A stretch of 8,140 nucleotides of DNA from Candidatus Thorarchaeota archaeon. GTDB lineage: Archaea > Asgardarchaeota > Thorarchaeia > Thorarchaeales > Thorarchaeaceae. This document shows, one piece after another, positions 1 through 6,483 of this stretch. The notes under the pieces are model-generated. The model made no database searches. It had not been told where the DNA came from and was given only the letters and a program-made list of their open reading frames with translations. Within the stretch, counting starts at the first letter, position 1; each line of letters begins with the position of its first letter. The translations under genes were made by a program, and so were the position numbers. The stretch covers positions 1 to 8,140 of the forward strand of contig JAEORI010000112.1 of the NCBI GenBank assembly GCA_016840965.1. Direction: 5' to 3'.

Positions 1-2
1 CA

Positions 3-191
3 ATTCCCATCGCTGTCTTATCTGAGTCTATTGAGTATGAGATGAATAGTAGAGCAGTAGAATTTGATGTCTATGATGAAGAAGCTAGGAAATACCGGCA
101 ATATGTAGCACGACAAAAGGCACTGCGAGAACTAGAAAAAAGAAAATTACTAGCTCTTGCATCAGGTCAAAGAGTATCGTTCTTTAGGTAG
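3..191 (+). CDS. 3' end of an unidentified protein (partial)
   Basis: This is an open frame running in from the left edge and ending at a TAG stop (189-191), with 62 codons visible. The start lies outside the window. The visible tail is strongly charged and predicted helical. An acidic stretch (VEFDVYDEEARKY) is followed by a basic, leucine-spaced segment (LRELEKRKLLALASG) and a short basic end (SFFR). No family motif is recognisable, so no function is given. It is accepted as coding because the frame is open from the edge, its composition is typical of a soluble protein, and the stop is followed by a T-rich tract suitable for transcription termination. It converges on the regulator gene to its right. 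Confidence 0.55.
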   Translation: MPIAVLSESIEYEMNSRAVEFDVYDEEARKYRQYVARQKALRELEKRKLLALASGQRVSFFR

Positions 192-251
192 ACAAAGGTA
201 GCGCCCTAACACTGATAATATATTCTCCCTCTAATTACAAAACTGGTTGTG

Positions 252-270
252 CCTCTTTCTTTTTTTCTTC
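252..270 (+). terminator. T-rich tract, candidate archaeal terminator
   Basis: A pyrimidine tract containing seven consecutive T residues (260-266) lies about 60 nt after the stop of the left-edge gene, in the gap between two convergent genes. Archaeal RNA polymerase terminates at oligo-T on the non-template strand without needing a hairpin, and I see no strong stem upstream. It would serve the rightward partial gene. I see no comparable T tract for the leftward regulator gene. Confidence 0.45.
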
Positions 271-296
271 TGATTTGAGAAAATCTAATTCAACTA

Positions 297-1010
297 TCAG
301 ACAAGAGCCATGGTCTCTTTTCGGTCTTGAGGAACTCGTCTGAACAACTGGATATGTGGAATGAGTGCTGTGATTATCTTGTTCTCCGCTTTTTTCAAAT
401 GCTCCAAGAAGGTCGTTCTCGATATTTTCTCTTTTGATGCGATAGTCTGAAGGTCTGAACCTCTTGGAAATCTAAAGTATCCCTGTGCATATGCTGTTAA
501 GAGAGCATGAACCTGTTTGTCTGTCAATCCCGAGAACAACGCATCCGTTGTGAGTGTTAGCGAACTTGCAATGTAACCATCGAATGGTTTCTTTCTAAGT
601 ATCTCCACCTCAAACCCATCTTCCCCTAATCTACTAAGAAGTGTCTTGACATTATCATGTCTAAAACCAATCAATCTAAGGTATTCCCATCCCTCTTCGT
701 AGGCTATTGGCGGTATCAAGAGAAGGGTTGGATCTTTGAGGTAGTTTTGCACTGTACCTTTACCCCCACATGCACACATCCGAGTGATGACGTGTGCGTT
801 TCCACCATTGTGTATCTCATCAATTATCTCAACAGCTTTTGTAAAATCCTCTCGTATTTCATCATAATCTTCTTGTTTTTGTAAGATCAACTCTATAATA
901 TCATACTCGTCATTACACCATTGAAAGATTTTAGCTGAAGGGTGGTTTTCAGTTATTTGACTAAACGGGCTCTGATATCTTACCCTGAAAACAATCTCGA
1001 ATAATGCCAT
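297..1010 (-). CDS. HTH_10 (bacterio-opsin activator type) transcriptional regulator
   Basis: A 237-residue, probably cytoplasmic DNA-binding regulator. Residues about 161-215 match the HTH_10 family: LTDKQ, then AYAQGYFRFPR, then a helix-turn-helix (LQTIASKEKISRTTFLEHL) and a closing KKAENKI helix. The N-terminal 155 residues would be the sensing half. They hold WC at 31-32, H73 and a Cys-X-Cys at 79-81 followed by GG, a possible redox or metal site (inference). No transmembrane segment or phosphoacceptor domain is visible. The ATG at 1010 has no Shine-Dalgarno. A TATA-like CATATATG is centred about 25 nt upstream, so the transcript is probably leaderless. A perfect dyad lies just beyond the TATA box. 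The gene is divergent from the aminotransferase gene, which is a plausible target along with its own promoter. HTH_10 membership is confident; the ligand is unknown. Confidence 0.85.
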   Translation of the reverse strand: MALFEIVFRVRYQSPFSQITENHPSAKIFQWCNDEYDIIELILQKQEDYDEIREDFTKAVEIIDEIHNGGNAHVITRMCACGGKGTVQNYLKDPTLLLIPPIAYEEGWEYLRLIGFRHDNVKTLLSRLGEDGFEVEILRKKPFDGYIASSLTLTTDALFSGLTDKQVHALLTAYAQGYFRFPRGSDLQTIASKEKISRTTFLEHLKKAENKIITALIPHIQLFRRVPQDRKETMALV

Positions 1011-1031
1011 ACTCTATCTGCTAGCATTTAA

Positions 1032-1039
1032 CATATATG
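1032..1039 (-). promoter_or_regulatory. TATA box of the HTH_10 regulator gene
   Basis: CATATATG is centred 25-26 nt before the A of the regulator's ATG (1010). This is the standard archaeal TATA-to-start distance, so transcription would begin at or within a base or two of the start codon. That agrees with the lack of any Shine-Dalgarno there. Confidence 0.55.
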
Positions 1040-1042
1040 AAC

Positions 1043-1064
1043 TCTACCGACATGTGTCGGTAGA
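1043..1064. promoter_or_regulatory. Perfect dyad, candidate operator next to the regulator promoter
   Basis: An inverted repeat with 10-bp arms, TCTACCGACA (1043-1052) and TGTCGGTAGA (1055-1064), separated by TG. It starts a few bases upstream of the regulator's TATA box and overlaps where the BRE would lie, so a bound dimer could block TBP/TFB or act from upstream. Autoregulation by the adjacent HTH_10 protein is the simplest reading. A hairpin role is less likely because the dyad lies upstream of the inferred start site on one strand and has no T tract on the other. Confidence 0.55.
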
Positions 1065-1354
1065 ACTCTGATTAATTGAGTTCTTTATTGAAGTGCAAAT
1101 TTTTGAGAAAGCATTTCTCACAAAATTCTCTAATAATTTGCATTTCATCAGTTTTTGAGCCAGCTTTAAGGTTCTTAGTACTAGTAATGAATCACAGTAA
1201 GGGACCATCAAATCAATGCTTTCCTGAGCTCAGTAATTTTTATTCTAAAATGACAAATATCTGAAATAGTTCCAAATTTGCATCTTAGATAAATGGTTAT
1301 AGGCAAATTTGTCGTTTAATACAACGAAATAATCGGAACACCAGGAAATCTTGC

Positions 1355-1362
1355 CTATATTT
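1355..1362 (+). promoter_or_regulatory. Candidate TATA box of the aminotransferase gene
   Basis: CTATATTT would place transcription initiation near 1385, just ahead of the Shine-Dalgarno at 1391-1395 and 21 nt before the GTG start. The preceding bases are not a good purine-rich BRE, and a second TATA-like TTTAATA lies at 1315-1321, so the assignment is tentative. Confidence 0.35.
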
Positions 1363-1390
1363 CTGGACACCCGAAACTTCTGTTTATTAT

Positions 1391-1395
1391 GGAGG
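1391..1395 (+). promoter_or_regulatory. Shine-Dalgarno fixing the GTG start of the aminotransferase
   Basis: GGAGG ends 10 nt before the GTG at 1406. The ATG that overlaps it (1389) is out of frame, and the next in-frame ATG is 28 codons downstream, so this site selects GTG. The same 10-nt register recurs at other genes in the window. Confidence 0.75.
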
Positions 1396-1405
1396 TTCAG
1401 TTATT

Positions 1406-2827
1406 GTGTTAGATGACAAGTTTAGAAACCTACATCTCTCTAATTCAGCAATTATTCTTGAAAAGCCTCCTGGTCCTCAATCGAAAGAAATGTTACAAAA
1501 ACAAGACTACGCTGAAAGTGCAGCAGTATCATATCCGAAGGCAATTCCAGTAGCTTTTTCAGAGGGGAAAGGTGCAACTCTAAAAGATGTTGATGGAAAT
1601 GTCTACATCGACTTTTTTGCAGGTGCTGGAGTTTTAAACGTAGGGCATTGTAATCCTGAGATTGTCGAAGCGGCAAGGGAGCAGATGGGGAAACTAACTC
1701 ATACTCTAGATTTTCCAACACCTATTCGGATGGAACTTATAGATGAACTACTTTCAGTTCTGCCATCTAAATTGAGGAATATCGCTAAGCTTCTCTTTGT
1801 TGCTCCAACAGGTTCGGATGCAGTTGAATCAGCGATGAAGCTAGCCAAGTTCAATACTGGTCGTATTGGAATGATATCATTTGAAGGTGCGTACCACGGA
1901 ATGACTGCTGGCGCAATAACCTTGACAGCAAACAAATCATTGAAGCAAAGCCTAATGCCAATGATTCCTGAGGTGCACTTCTTACCTTATGCGTATTGCT
2001 ACCGTTGCCCTTTTGGGAGAGAATATTCTGATTGCAGTCTTGAATGCGCTAATTATATTGAACATGTGTTGGAGGACCCGAAGTCTGGAGTTGTTGACCC
2101 AGCAGCTATTATTATAGAGGCCGTTCAAGGAGAAGCAGGATCACTTCCAGGACCTGATGAATTTCTCAAAGAAGTCAAAAGAATTTCAACTGAATATTGC
2201 GTCCTTCTCATTGTAGATGAAATTCAAGCAGGCATGAGTAGAACTGGCAAGATGTGGGCTTTCCAACATTCAGGTATTATTCCTGATATAATGACAGTTT
2301 CGAAAGGAATTGGAGGAGGCCTTCCATTGTCAGCCTTAGTTTTCGATGAAAAGCTTGATACTTGGGAAAAAGGTGCGCATGTAGGAACATTCAGAGGCAA
2401 TGTTGTTGCATTAGCAGCTGGAGTTGCGACATTAAAATTCATCAAAAAACACAAGCTATGGAACCATGCTGCGAGGCTGAGTGAGGAGGTTTTCCTTCCA
2501 CGACTCGAAGAATTAAAAGAGGAAAGCAGGTTCATCGGGGACGTTCGTGGAAAAGGACTGATGTTAGGTATTGAATTCGTGAAGGATAAGAAGAGCAAGA
2601 AACCTTGGACTGAATTTGCTAAGGAGATTCGGACGGCATGCTATCAAAGAGGACTCATAGTAGAGATTGGAGGTCACTTCTCCAACGTTGTTCGATTTAT
2701 GCCTCCGCTTGTGTTAACAAAGGAACTTGCAGAAGCTGGACTAGATATATTCACAGACTCTTTAAGAGAAGTTGAAGATGCCAACAAAAGTACTGAATTT
2801 CCTGCAGTGGCGTCCCATCTAAGTTGA
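1406..2827 (+). CDS. Class III PLP-dependent aminotransferase (diaminobutyrate/GABA transaminase or amino-acid-racemase type)
   Basis: A 473-residue cytoplasmic fold-type I PLP enzyme of normal family length. Visible landmarks in order are: DVDGNVYIDFFAGAGVLNVGH (58-81) at the substrate side; the phosphate-binding PTGSDAVESAMKLA (134-147); GAYHG (161-165) with the ring-stacking Y163; E243 in EAVQGEAG; D271 in VDEIQAGMSRTG, which pairs with the PLP ring nitrogen; the Schiff-base lysine K300 in SKGIGGGLP; and GTFRGN (327-332). GTFRGN is typical of diaminobutyrate-type transaminases. Four cysteines (198, 201, 210, 214) form a compact cluster before E243. Class III enzymes include ω-amino-acid transaminases and, in Thermococcales, broad amino-acid racemases; the sequence alone does not separate these. 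The convergent D-aminoacylase gene favours a role in D-amino acid metabolism (inference). The start is the GTG with a strong ribosome site. The 3' end overlaps the convergent gene by 9 bp. Confidence 0.85.
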   Translation: MLDDKFRNLHLSNSAIILEKPPGPQSKEMLQKQDYAESAAVSYPKAIPVAFSEGKGATLKDVDGNVYIDFFAGAGVLNVGHCNPEIVEAAREQMGKLTHTLDFPTPIRMELIDELLSVLPSKLRNIAKLLFVAPTGSDAVESAMKLAKFNTGRIGMISFEGAYHGMTAGAITLTANKSLKQSLMPMIPEVHFLPYAYCYRCPFGREYSDCSLECANYIEHVLEDPKSGVVDPAAIIIEAVQGEAGSLPGPDEFLKEVKRISTEYCVLLIVDEIQAGMSRTGKMWAFQHSGIIPDIMTVSKGIGGGLPLSALVFDEKLDTWEKGAHVGTFRGNVVALAAGVATLKFIKKHKLWNHAARLSEEVFLPRLEELKEESRFIGDVRGKGLMLGIEFVKDKKSKKPWTEFAKEIRTACYQRGLIVEIGGHFSNVVRFMPPLVLTKELAEAGLDIFTDSLREVEDANKSTEFPAVASHLS

Positions 2828-4468
2828 ACTCATCTCTGTTTCATTTCTGAGAACTTTACCTGGGAAAACATCAAACTGTGTGCCATCATCTACTACAATC
2901 TCTCCATTAACAATCACATAGTGTATTCCTATTGGAAACTGATGAGGGTTGACAAAAGTGGATTTATCTCGAATCTTTTCCGGGTCGAATACAACTATAT
3001 CCGCCAAGAACCCTTCTCGTATCAGGCCTCGGTTCATAAGTCCAAGCGTTTCTGCTGGAAGTCCAGTCATTTTCCAGATAGCCTCATCCAAAGTCAATAA
3101 TCTTTCTTCTCTAACGTATTTCCTAAGGACTCTAGGATATGTTCCATAGGATCGAGGATGCGGCTTAATGTTGCTGAAAACTCCACTCGGAGATATACCC
3201 CATCCATCAGTCGCTATCATTGTGTGCTTGTCTTTCATTATACGTCGAATATCTTCTTCGCCCATGCTCTCGATAGTCATGGAAACCTCTCCTGCTTCAT
3301 CAAGTAGAATTTTGAAGAGCAGTGTGAAGTAGTCTGAGTACCCGCGTTCCTCCCCTATTTGTTGTAGGCTTTTCCCTTGATCGCTCCTCCACTTGCCAGT
3401 CTTCACAGATGCTATATAGATGCCATCCCATCCTACTTCCTTGATTATGTTCTCCCATCCCTCAACTCCACCACCAACATCTCTTGTAATCTGCACTTGA
3501 GAAGTCGGAGATTCTAGATGATCAAGGAGTATCTCCATTCCCCCTTCATGAACCCATGGAGGTAGTACGGAAATTAATGATGTCATCCCGCGATTATAGG
3601 GGTACTGATCACACGTTATTCGAATACCACGACTATTCGCTCTCGCAATAAGCCTGAGAGTAACTTTGCTAGTTCCCCAATAGGGTTTTCCAGCTATTTT
3701 ATGGTGTGAAATCTGTCCTCTTCTACAGCCCGATCTCTCCACAATGTGAATTAGCTCTTTAACAGCTTGGACTACTGTTGCTCCCTCTCCCCTGATGTGA
3801 GAAACATATATCCCGTTGTATTCTTTTACAACTCTTGCCAACTCAATGATCTCTTCAGCTGATGCAAACACCTGTGGAGCATAAAATAGCCCTGTACTTA
3901 GTCCGAAAGCTCCAGCCTGCATTGCTTCTGCGACATAGGCTTTCATATTTGCTAACTCTTTCATTGTAGGTTTCCGGTTCTCAACTGCTGGACCCCCCGC
4001 GATTCTAACAGTTCCAAAACCAACAAGTGGGACTAAATTGATTGGTGTTCCCGTCTTTTCTAATACATCAAGGTATTCTCGAAAACTACGCCATGTGATT
4101 TTCAGTTTTTGTCCAGGAGGTGAAAAGATATCAAACTCTTTCTGGATAAGATCGAGTGTATCATCGTTGATTGGAGCAAGAGAAGAACCGCAGTTACCAA
4201 TAACAGATGTAGTAACACCCTGTCTTATCATTGACTCGAGTCTATTATCAAAAGGTACACTCGTGTCGGAATGACTGTGAATGTCAATGAATCCTGGGCA
4301 AATAATCGATCCTTTTGCATCAAGAATAACTTTGGCATCAACCGAACTGTCTAACTCGATATGAGTGATTCTGCCATCATTTACACATACATCAGCTTTG
4401 AATGGCTTACGTCCTGAGCCATCCACTATCGTTCCATTTTGAATGAAGAGATCAATCTCTTCGGTCAT
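2819..4468 (-). CDS. N-acyl-D-amino-acid deacylase (D-aminoacylase family amidohydrolase)
   Basis: A 549-residue zinc amidohydrolase that removes the N-acyl group from N-acyl-D-amino acids. It opens with the urease-like β-domain (LFIQNGTIVDGSG). Then come the metal motif GFIDIHSHSD (H64, H66), GNCGSS with C93 (the cysteine zinc ligand of the family), H224 in YVSHIRGEG, H255 in ISHHKIAG, and the catalytic aspartate D421 in IATDGWGISP. The C-terminal β-domain carries VIVNGEIVVDDG and PGKVLR. All expected active-site residues are present, and no signal peptide is visible, so it is probably cytoplasmic. I chose ATG 4468 because GGAGAG (4476-4481) lies 7 nt before it and translation then starts directly on the family's N-terminus. 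A GTG at 4501 would add 11 residues but has no ribosome site. Acyl and side-chain preference cannot be read from sequence; related dihydropyrimidinase-like enzymes are unlikely given the Cys ligand. Confidence 0.9.
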   Translation of the reverse strand: MTEEIDLFIQNGTIVDGSGRKPFKADVCVNDGRITHIELDSSVDAKVILDAKGSIICPGFIDIHSHSDTSVPFDNRLESMIRQGVTTSVIGNCGSSLAPINDDTLDLIQKEFDIFSPPGQKLKITWRSFREYLDVLEKTGTPINLVPLVGFGTVRIAGGPAVENRKPTMKELANMKAYVAEAMQAGAFGLSTGLFYAPQVFASAEEIIELARVVKEYNGIYVSHIRGEGATVVQAVKELIHIVERSGCRRGQISHHKIAGKPYWGTSKVTLRLIARANSRGIRITCDQYPYNRGMTSLISVLPPWVHEGGMEILLDHLESPTSQVQITRDVGGGVEGWENIIKEVGWDGIYIASVKTGKWRSDQGKSLQQIGEERGYSDYFTLLFKILLDEAGEVSMTIESMGEEDIRRIMKDKHTMIATDGWGISPSGVFSNIKPHPRSYGTYPRVLRKYVREERLLTLDEAIWKMTGLPAETLGLMNRGLIREGFLADIVVFDPEKIRDKSTFVNPHQFPIGIHYVIVNGEIVVDDGTQFDVFPGKVLRNETEMSST

Positions 4469-4475
4469 CTGCCAT

Positions 4476-4481
4476 CTCTCC
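4476..4481 (-). promoter_or_regulatory. Shine-Dalgarno selecting the D-aminoacylase start
   Basis: GGAGAG on the minus strand is separated by 7 nt from the ATG at 4468. It supports this start over the in-frame GTG at 4501. Confidence 0.65.
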
Positions 4482-4553
4482 AATGAGCAGAATAGATTCA
4501 CCTTAAAGATGCCAAAAGATTACTACTATAGTTCTGCAATTACTTACATTAAT

Positions 4554-4603
4554 GCTGGAATGAGAGTTGGAGTCCTTACTCCTCCAAAAAACCTCTTTCC
4601 AGC
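4554..4603. repeat. Nested imperfect inverted repeat
   Basis: The outer arms GCTGGAA (4554-4560) and TTCCAGC (4597-4603) enclose inner arms TTGGAG (4567-4572) and CTCCAA (4582-4587). A competing 5-bp inner stem, GGAGT/ACTCC, is also possible. It could be a protein site or a transcript hairpin. It lies mid-region, far from either start codon, and no T tract follows it in a position that would suggest a terminator. Confidence 0.4.
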
Positions 4604-4837
4604 TTACACTGCATTTCTAATCTCTTAAACATTCTTAAGCGGTGCAACCCACTTGAATACTCTTGTTGGATCACTGAAGAGGATTAATCGAGAGGAATCT
4701 TTCAGCATAACACCCTGTAAATTACTTTGATACCTGCTCCAGAAAAGGTCCATGCTACAAACTATTTATGCCAGAAATAAAACTCACGTAGAAAATTCTT
4801 CTCATTGACTTCCTCGAACTTTACGATGTGAACCTCG

Positions 4838-6481
4838 ATGTCTCAGATAATCAAACAGAACAAGCTCATCCTTAGTGCCCTCGTCATTACAATAGTACTA
4901 GCTGGCATGACTTTTGGAAATCTATCACATCCACCTATAACAGTGGGTATACAGACAGTAAATGGAACCACATTCAACTTCGCTGACTATCCAGCACTCA
5001 ATCATGAACAGATAGCGATAATCAACTACTTCAACCGTCTTGTGACTGGGCAAGCAGTCAACTCATGGGCTGGTTGGAATGCTGAGAATTACCGTTGGGC
5101 GCTCCAATACGTCAGTGCATTTCTCGCATACACATTTGCTGCCTTCAGCGAAACAGTATCAGGCTACAGAACTTCTCTCTATGAGGACTTTGCATTCTCA
5201 CAGATTCTGAGAATGAATACAACAATTGCTGAATATGGAAACAACTCCATGGAGTACTATGAATGGGTTTCAATTCCTGGTTTTACAGACTACTACTATC
5301 CCAATGCAACACATCCAGATGCTAATGATGTTTACACAGGAGGTTTCAGAGGGCCTGCCAACATCATGTGGACCGGACACTATGCCCTGATGATGGCACT
5401 TTATGAGAGAAACTTCAATACGGGGTCCGTTGTTGATGAGCTTAGCGAGTACATCAATGACTGGGAGGCTTCTGTCACAACCGACGGTTTTGGTACTCCG
5501 AAACCCGGAGGAATTTGGGGCACAGGACTAATTCCATGTGAACCATATATCGTGTTTGTCCAATGCAACAGTATTCCTATCTATACAACTGAGCTCTATG
5601 ATAATCTGTATGAAACCAACTATATGGAGAGCGGAATGTGGAACTATGGGCTCTCCTTCATTGATGATAATATAACCGATGACTATGGTCTTTACACAAA
5701 TGGTTACTTTGTACAAAAACCAGTGGGCGGAGGACCCAATGCAGAACTTCTGCCTCAGGAGATACCCGGCAAAGCTGTTGACCATCTTGTCGGAGGGCCG
5801 AGCCTTAACTCATATGGCACAGCTTGGGCACTGACATTTCTTGAGTACACGATTCCTGATACTACCATTCCAAAATACCCCACTTTCATTGATGCATATA
5901 GCAGGGACCTTTCCGGTGATATGATGTACATGCTTGGTTCATACAACCGTCCCACATCGTTCGGTGATGTATTTGGAATACTTGGCACATTATTCACCAT
6001 GACCCTAGCAAACCAGAGGGGCGATTATAACACTAGAAACCGTCTCCTAAACCTACTACAAGATATGGTAAATGCTGTGTGGTCACCAGATGGAAGAGAG
6101 ATGTATTATGATGCGTCTTCATTAGATTCATTTCTTTCAGGGGTGCTTTCTGGGTTCTCTGTTTGGTCAACATTGCCAGTAACAGTACGAGATCTTGCAG
6201 ATGCTCGTCCAACAGAGTTCTGGAATTATCCTTACATAAGTGACGCAGATGATGACAATATCTGGGTCTATCAAGCACAGTGGGATCCTGATAAGTCAGG
6301 ATTTATTCTAAACATCGAAGTCGACAGTCCTGCTCAATTGACATTCAGTAATTTCCACGATGTACCAACTGCGCACTCTGGAGGTGCATCAATGGGCGAA
6401 CTCCTAGCAGGTTCTGGCGGGGATTATATTTTGACACTCCAACCAGGGATATACCAATTGGTAATTATGGAGGGGGCTTAA
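4838..6481 (+). CDS. Exported linalool dehydratase/isomerase (LinD)-like protein
   Basis: A 547-residue protein with an N-terminal signal or anchor (hydrophobic 10-27 after a basic start) and several N-X-S/T sequons, so it is probably extracytoplasmic. Residues about 60-450 resemble bacterial LinD, a periplasmic (α/α)6-barrel enzyme that isomerises geraniol/linalool and dehydrates linalool to myrcene. Shared blocks are NIMWTGHYALMMALYE (175-190, H181), CEP-X5-VQCNS (C234 and C243, with the same 9-residue spacing as LinD's cysteine pair), YDNLYETNY, SYGTAW (Y326), and a GDYNTRNRLLNLL helix near 395. By my alignment from memory, LinD's catalytic Asp near 38/39 falls at N66 and its nearby Tyr is not evident, so the reaction may differ. 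About 80 C-terminal residues (470-547) form an extra β-rich segment. No lipobox Cys is present (LAGM). The ribosome site is weak (CGATGTGA, 4824-4831). The gene is followed after 2 nt by a membrane-protein gene. The substrate is unknown; an isoprenoid alcohol is likely from context. Confidence 0.75.
   Translation: MSQIIKQNKLILSALVITIVLAGMTFGNLSHPPITVGIQTVNGTTFNFADYPALNHEQIAIINYFNRLVTGQAVNSWAGWNAENYRWALQYVSAFLAYTFAAFSETVSGYRTSLYEDFAFSQILRMNTTIAEYGNNSMEYYEWVSIPGFTDYYYPNATHPDANDVYTGGFRGPANIMWTGHYALMMALYERNFNTGSVVDELSEYINDWEASVTTDGFGTPKPGGIWGTGLIPCEPYIVFVQCNSIPIYTTELYDNLYETNYMESGMWNYGLSFIDDNITDDYGLYTNGYFVQKPVGGGPNAELLPQEIPGKAVDHLVGGPSLNSYGTAWALTFLEYTIPDTTIPKYPTFIDAYSRDLSGDMMYMLGSYNRPTSFGDVFGILGTLFTMTLANQRGDYNTRNRLLNLLQDMVNAVWSPDGREMYYDASSLDSFLSGVLSGFSVWSTLPVTVRDLADARPTEFWNYPYISDADDDNIWVYQAQWDPDKSGFILNIEVDSPAQLTFSNFHDVPTAHSGGASMGELLAGSGGDYILTLQPGIYQLVIMEGA
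6469..6476 (+). promoter_or_regulatory. Shine-Dalgarno of the membrane-protein gene inside the LinD-like 3' end
   Basis: GGAGGGGG overlaps the last codons of the LinD-like gene. Its GGAGG core ends 10 nt before ATG 6484. With only 2 nt between stop and start, the two genes are almost certainly co-transcribed and may be translationally coupled. Confidence 0.75.
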
Positions 6482-6483
6482 AG

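Larger units (their letters stand above)
1011..1405. other. Divergent intergenic region between regulator and aminotransferase genes
   Basis: An AT-rich, non-coding stretch of 395 bp. It holds the regulator's TATA box and dyad at the left, a pair of CAAATTTG palindromes (1273-1280 and 1304-1311), a TATA-like CTATATTT (1355-1362) inside an imperfect inverted repeat (1341-1366), and the Shine-Dalgarno GGAGG (1391-1395). The middle, about 1070-1270, contains only a 62-codon frame with no ribosome site or recognisable protein; I see nothing else there. I found no tRNA or structured RNA. Confidence 0.6.
4469..4837. other. Divergent intergenic region, D-aminoacylase and LinD-like genes
   Basis: A 369-bp region that must hold promoters for both directions. 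Leftward, CTATAG near 4527-4532 could serve the D-aminoacylase gene (weak). Rightward, CTATTTATG (about 4762-4770) and AAATAAAA (about 4775-4782) are TATA-like and would give a 5' leader of roughly 30-50 nt for the LinD-like gene. A 50-nt imperfect hairpin lies at 4554-4603. A 61-codon frame across 4443-4628 has no protein character. I see no RNA gene. Confidence 0.5.

Noticed and set aside
657..884. 75-codon open frame (+) inside the regulator gene
   Set aside because: It is antisense to a well-supported HTH_10 protein and has no ribosome site.
1043..1064. Dyad as an intrinsic terminator hairpin
   Set aside because: No gene ends nearby on either strand and no T tract follows; its place next to a TATA box fits an operator.
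1076..1264. 62-codon open frame (+) between the regulator and aminotransferase genes
   Set aside because: It has no ribosome site, an alternative-start-like composition and no recognisable protein features; AT-rich intergenic DNA explains it.
4469..4501. 11-residue N-terminal extension of the D-aminoacylase from a GTG at 4501
   Set aside because: There is no Shine-Dalgarno before the GTG, while ATG 4468 has GGAGAG at good spacing and begins where family members normally begin.
4443..4628. 61-codon open frame (+) across the start of the D-aminoacylase gene
   Set aside because: It overlaps a firmly identified gene and the hairpin region and has no Shine-Dalgarno or family motif.
4893..4910. 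Lipoprotein signal (lipobox) in the LinD-like protein
   Set aside because: The hydrophobic stretch ends in LAGM, with methionine where the lipobox cysteine must be, so lipid attachment is not supported.
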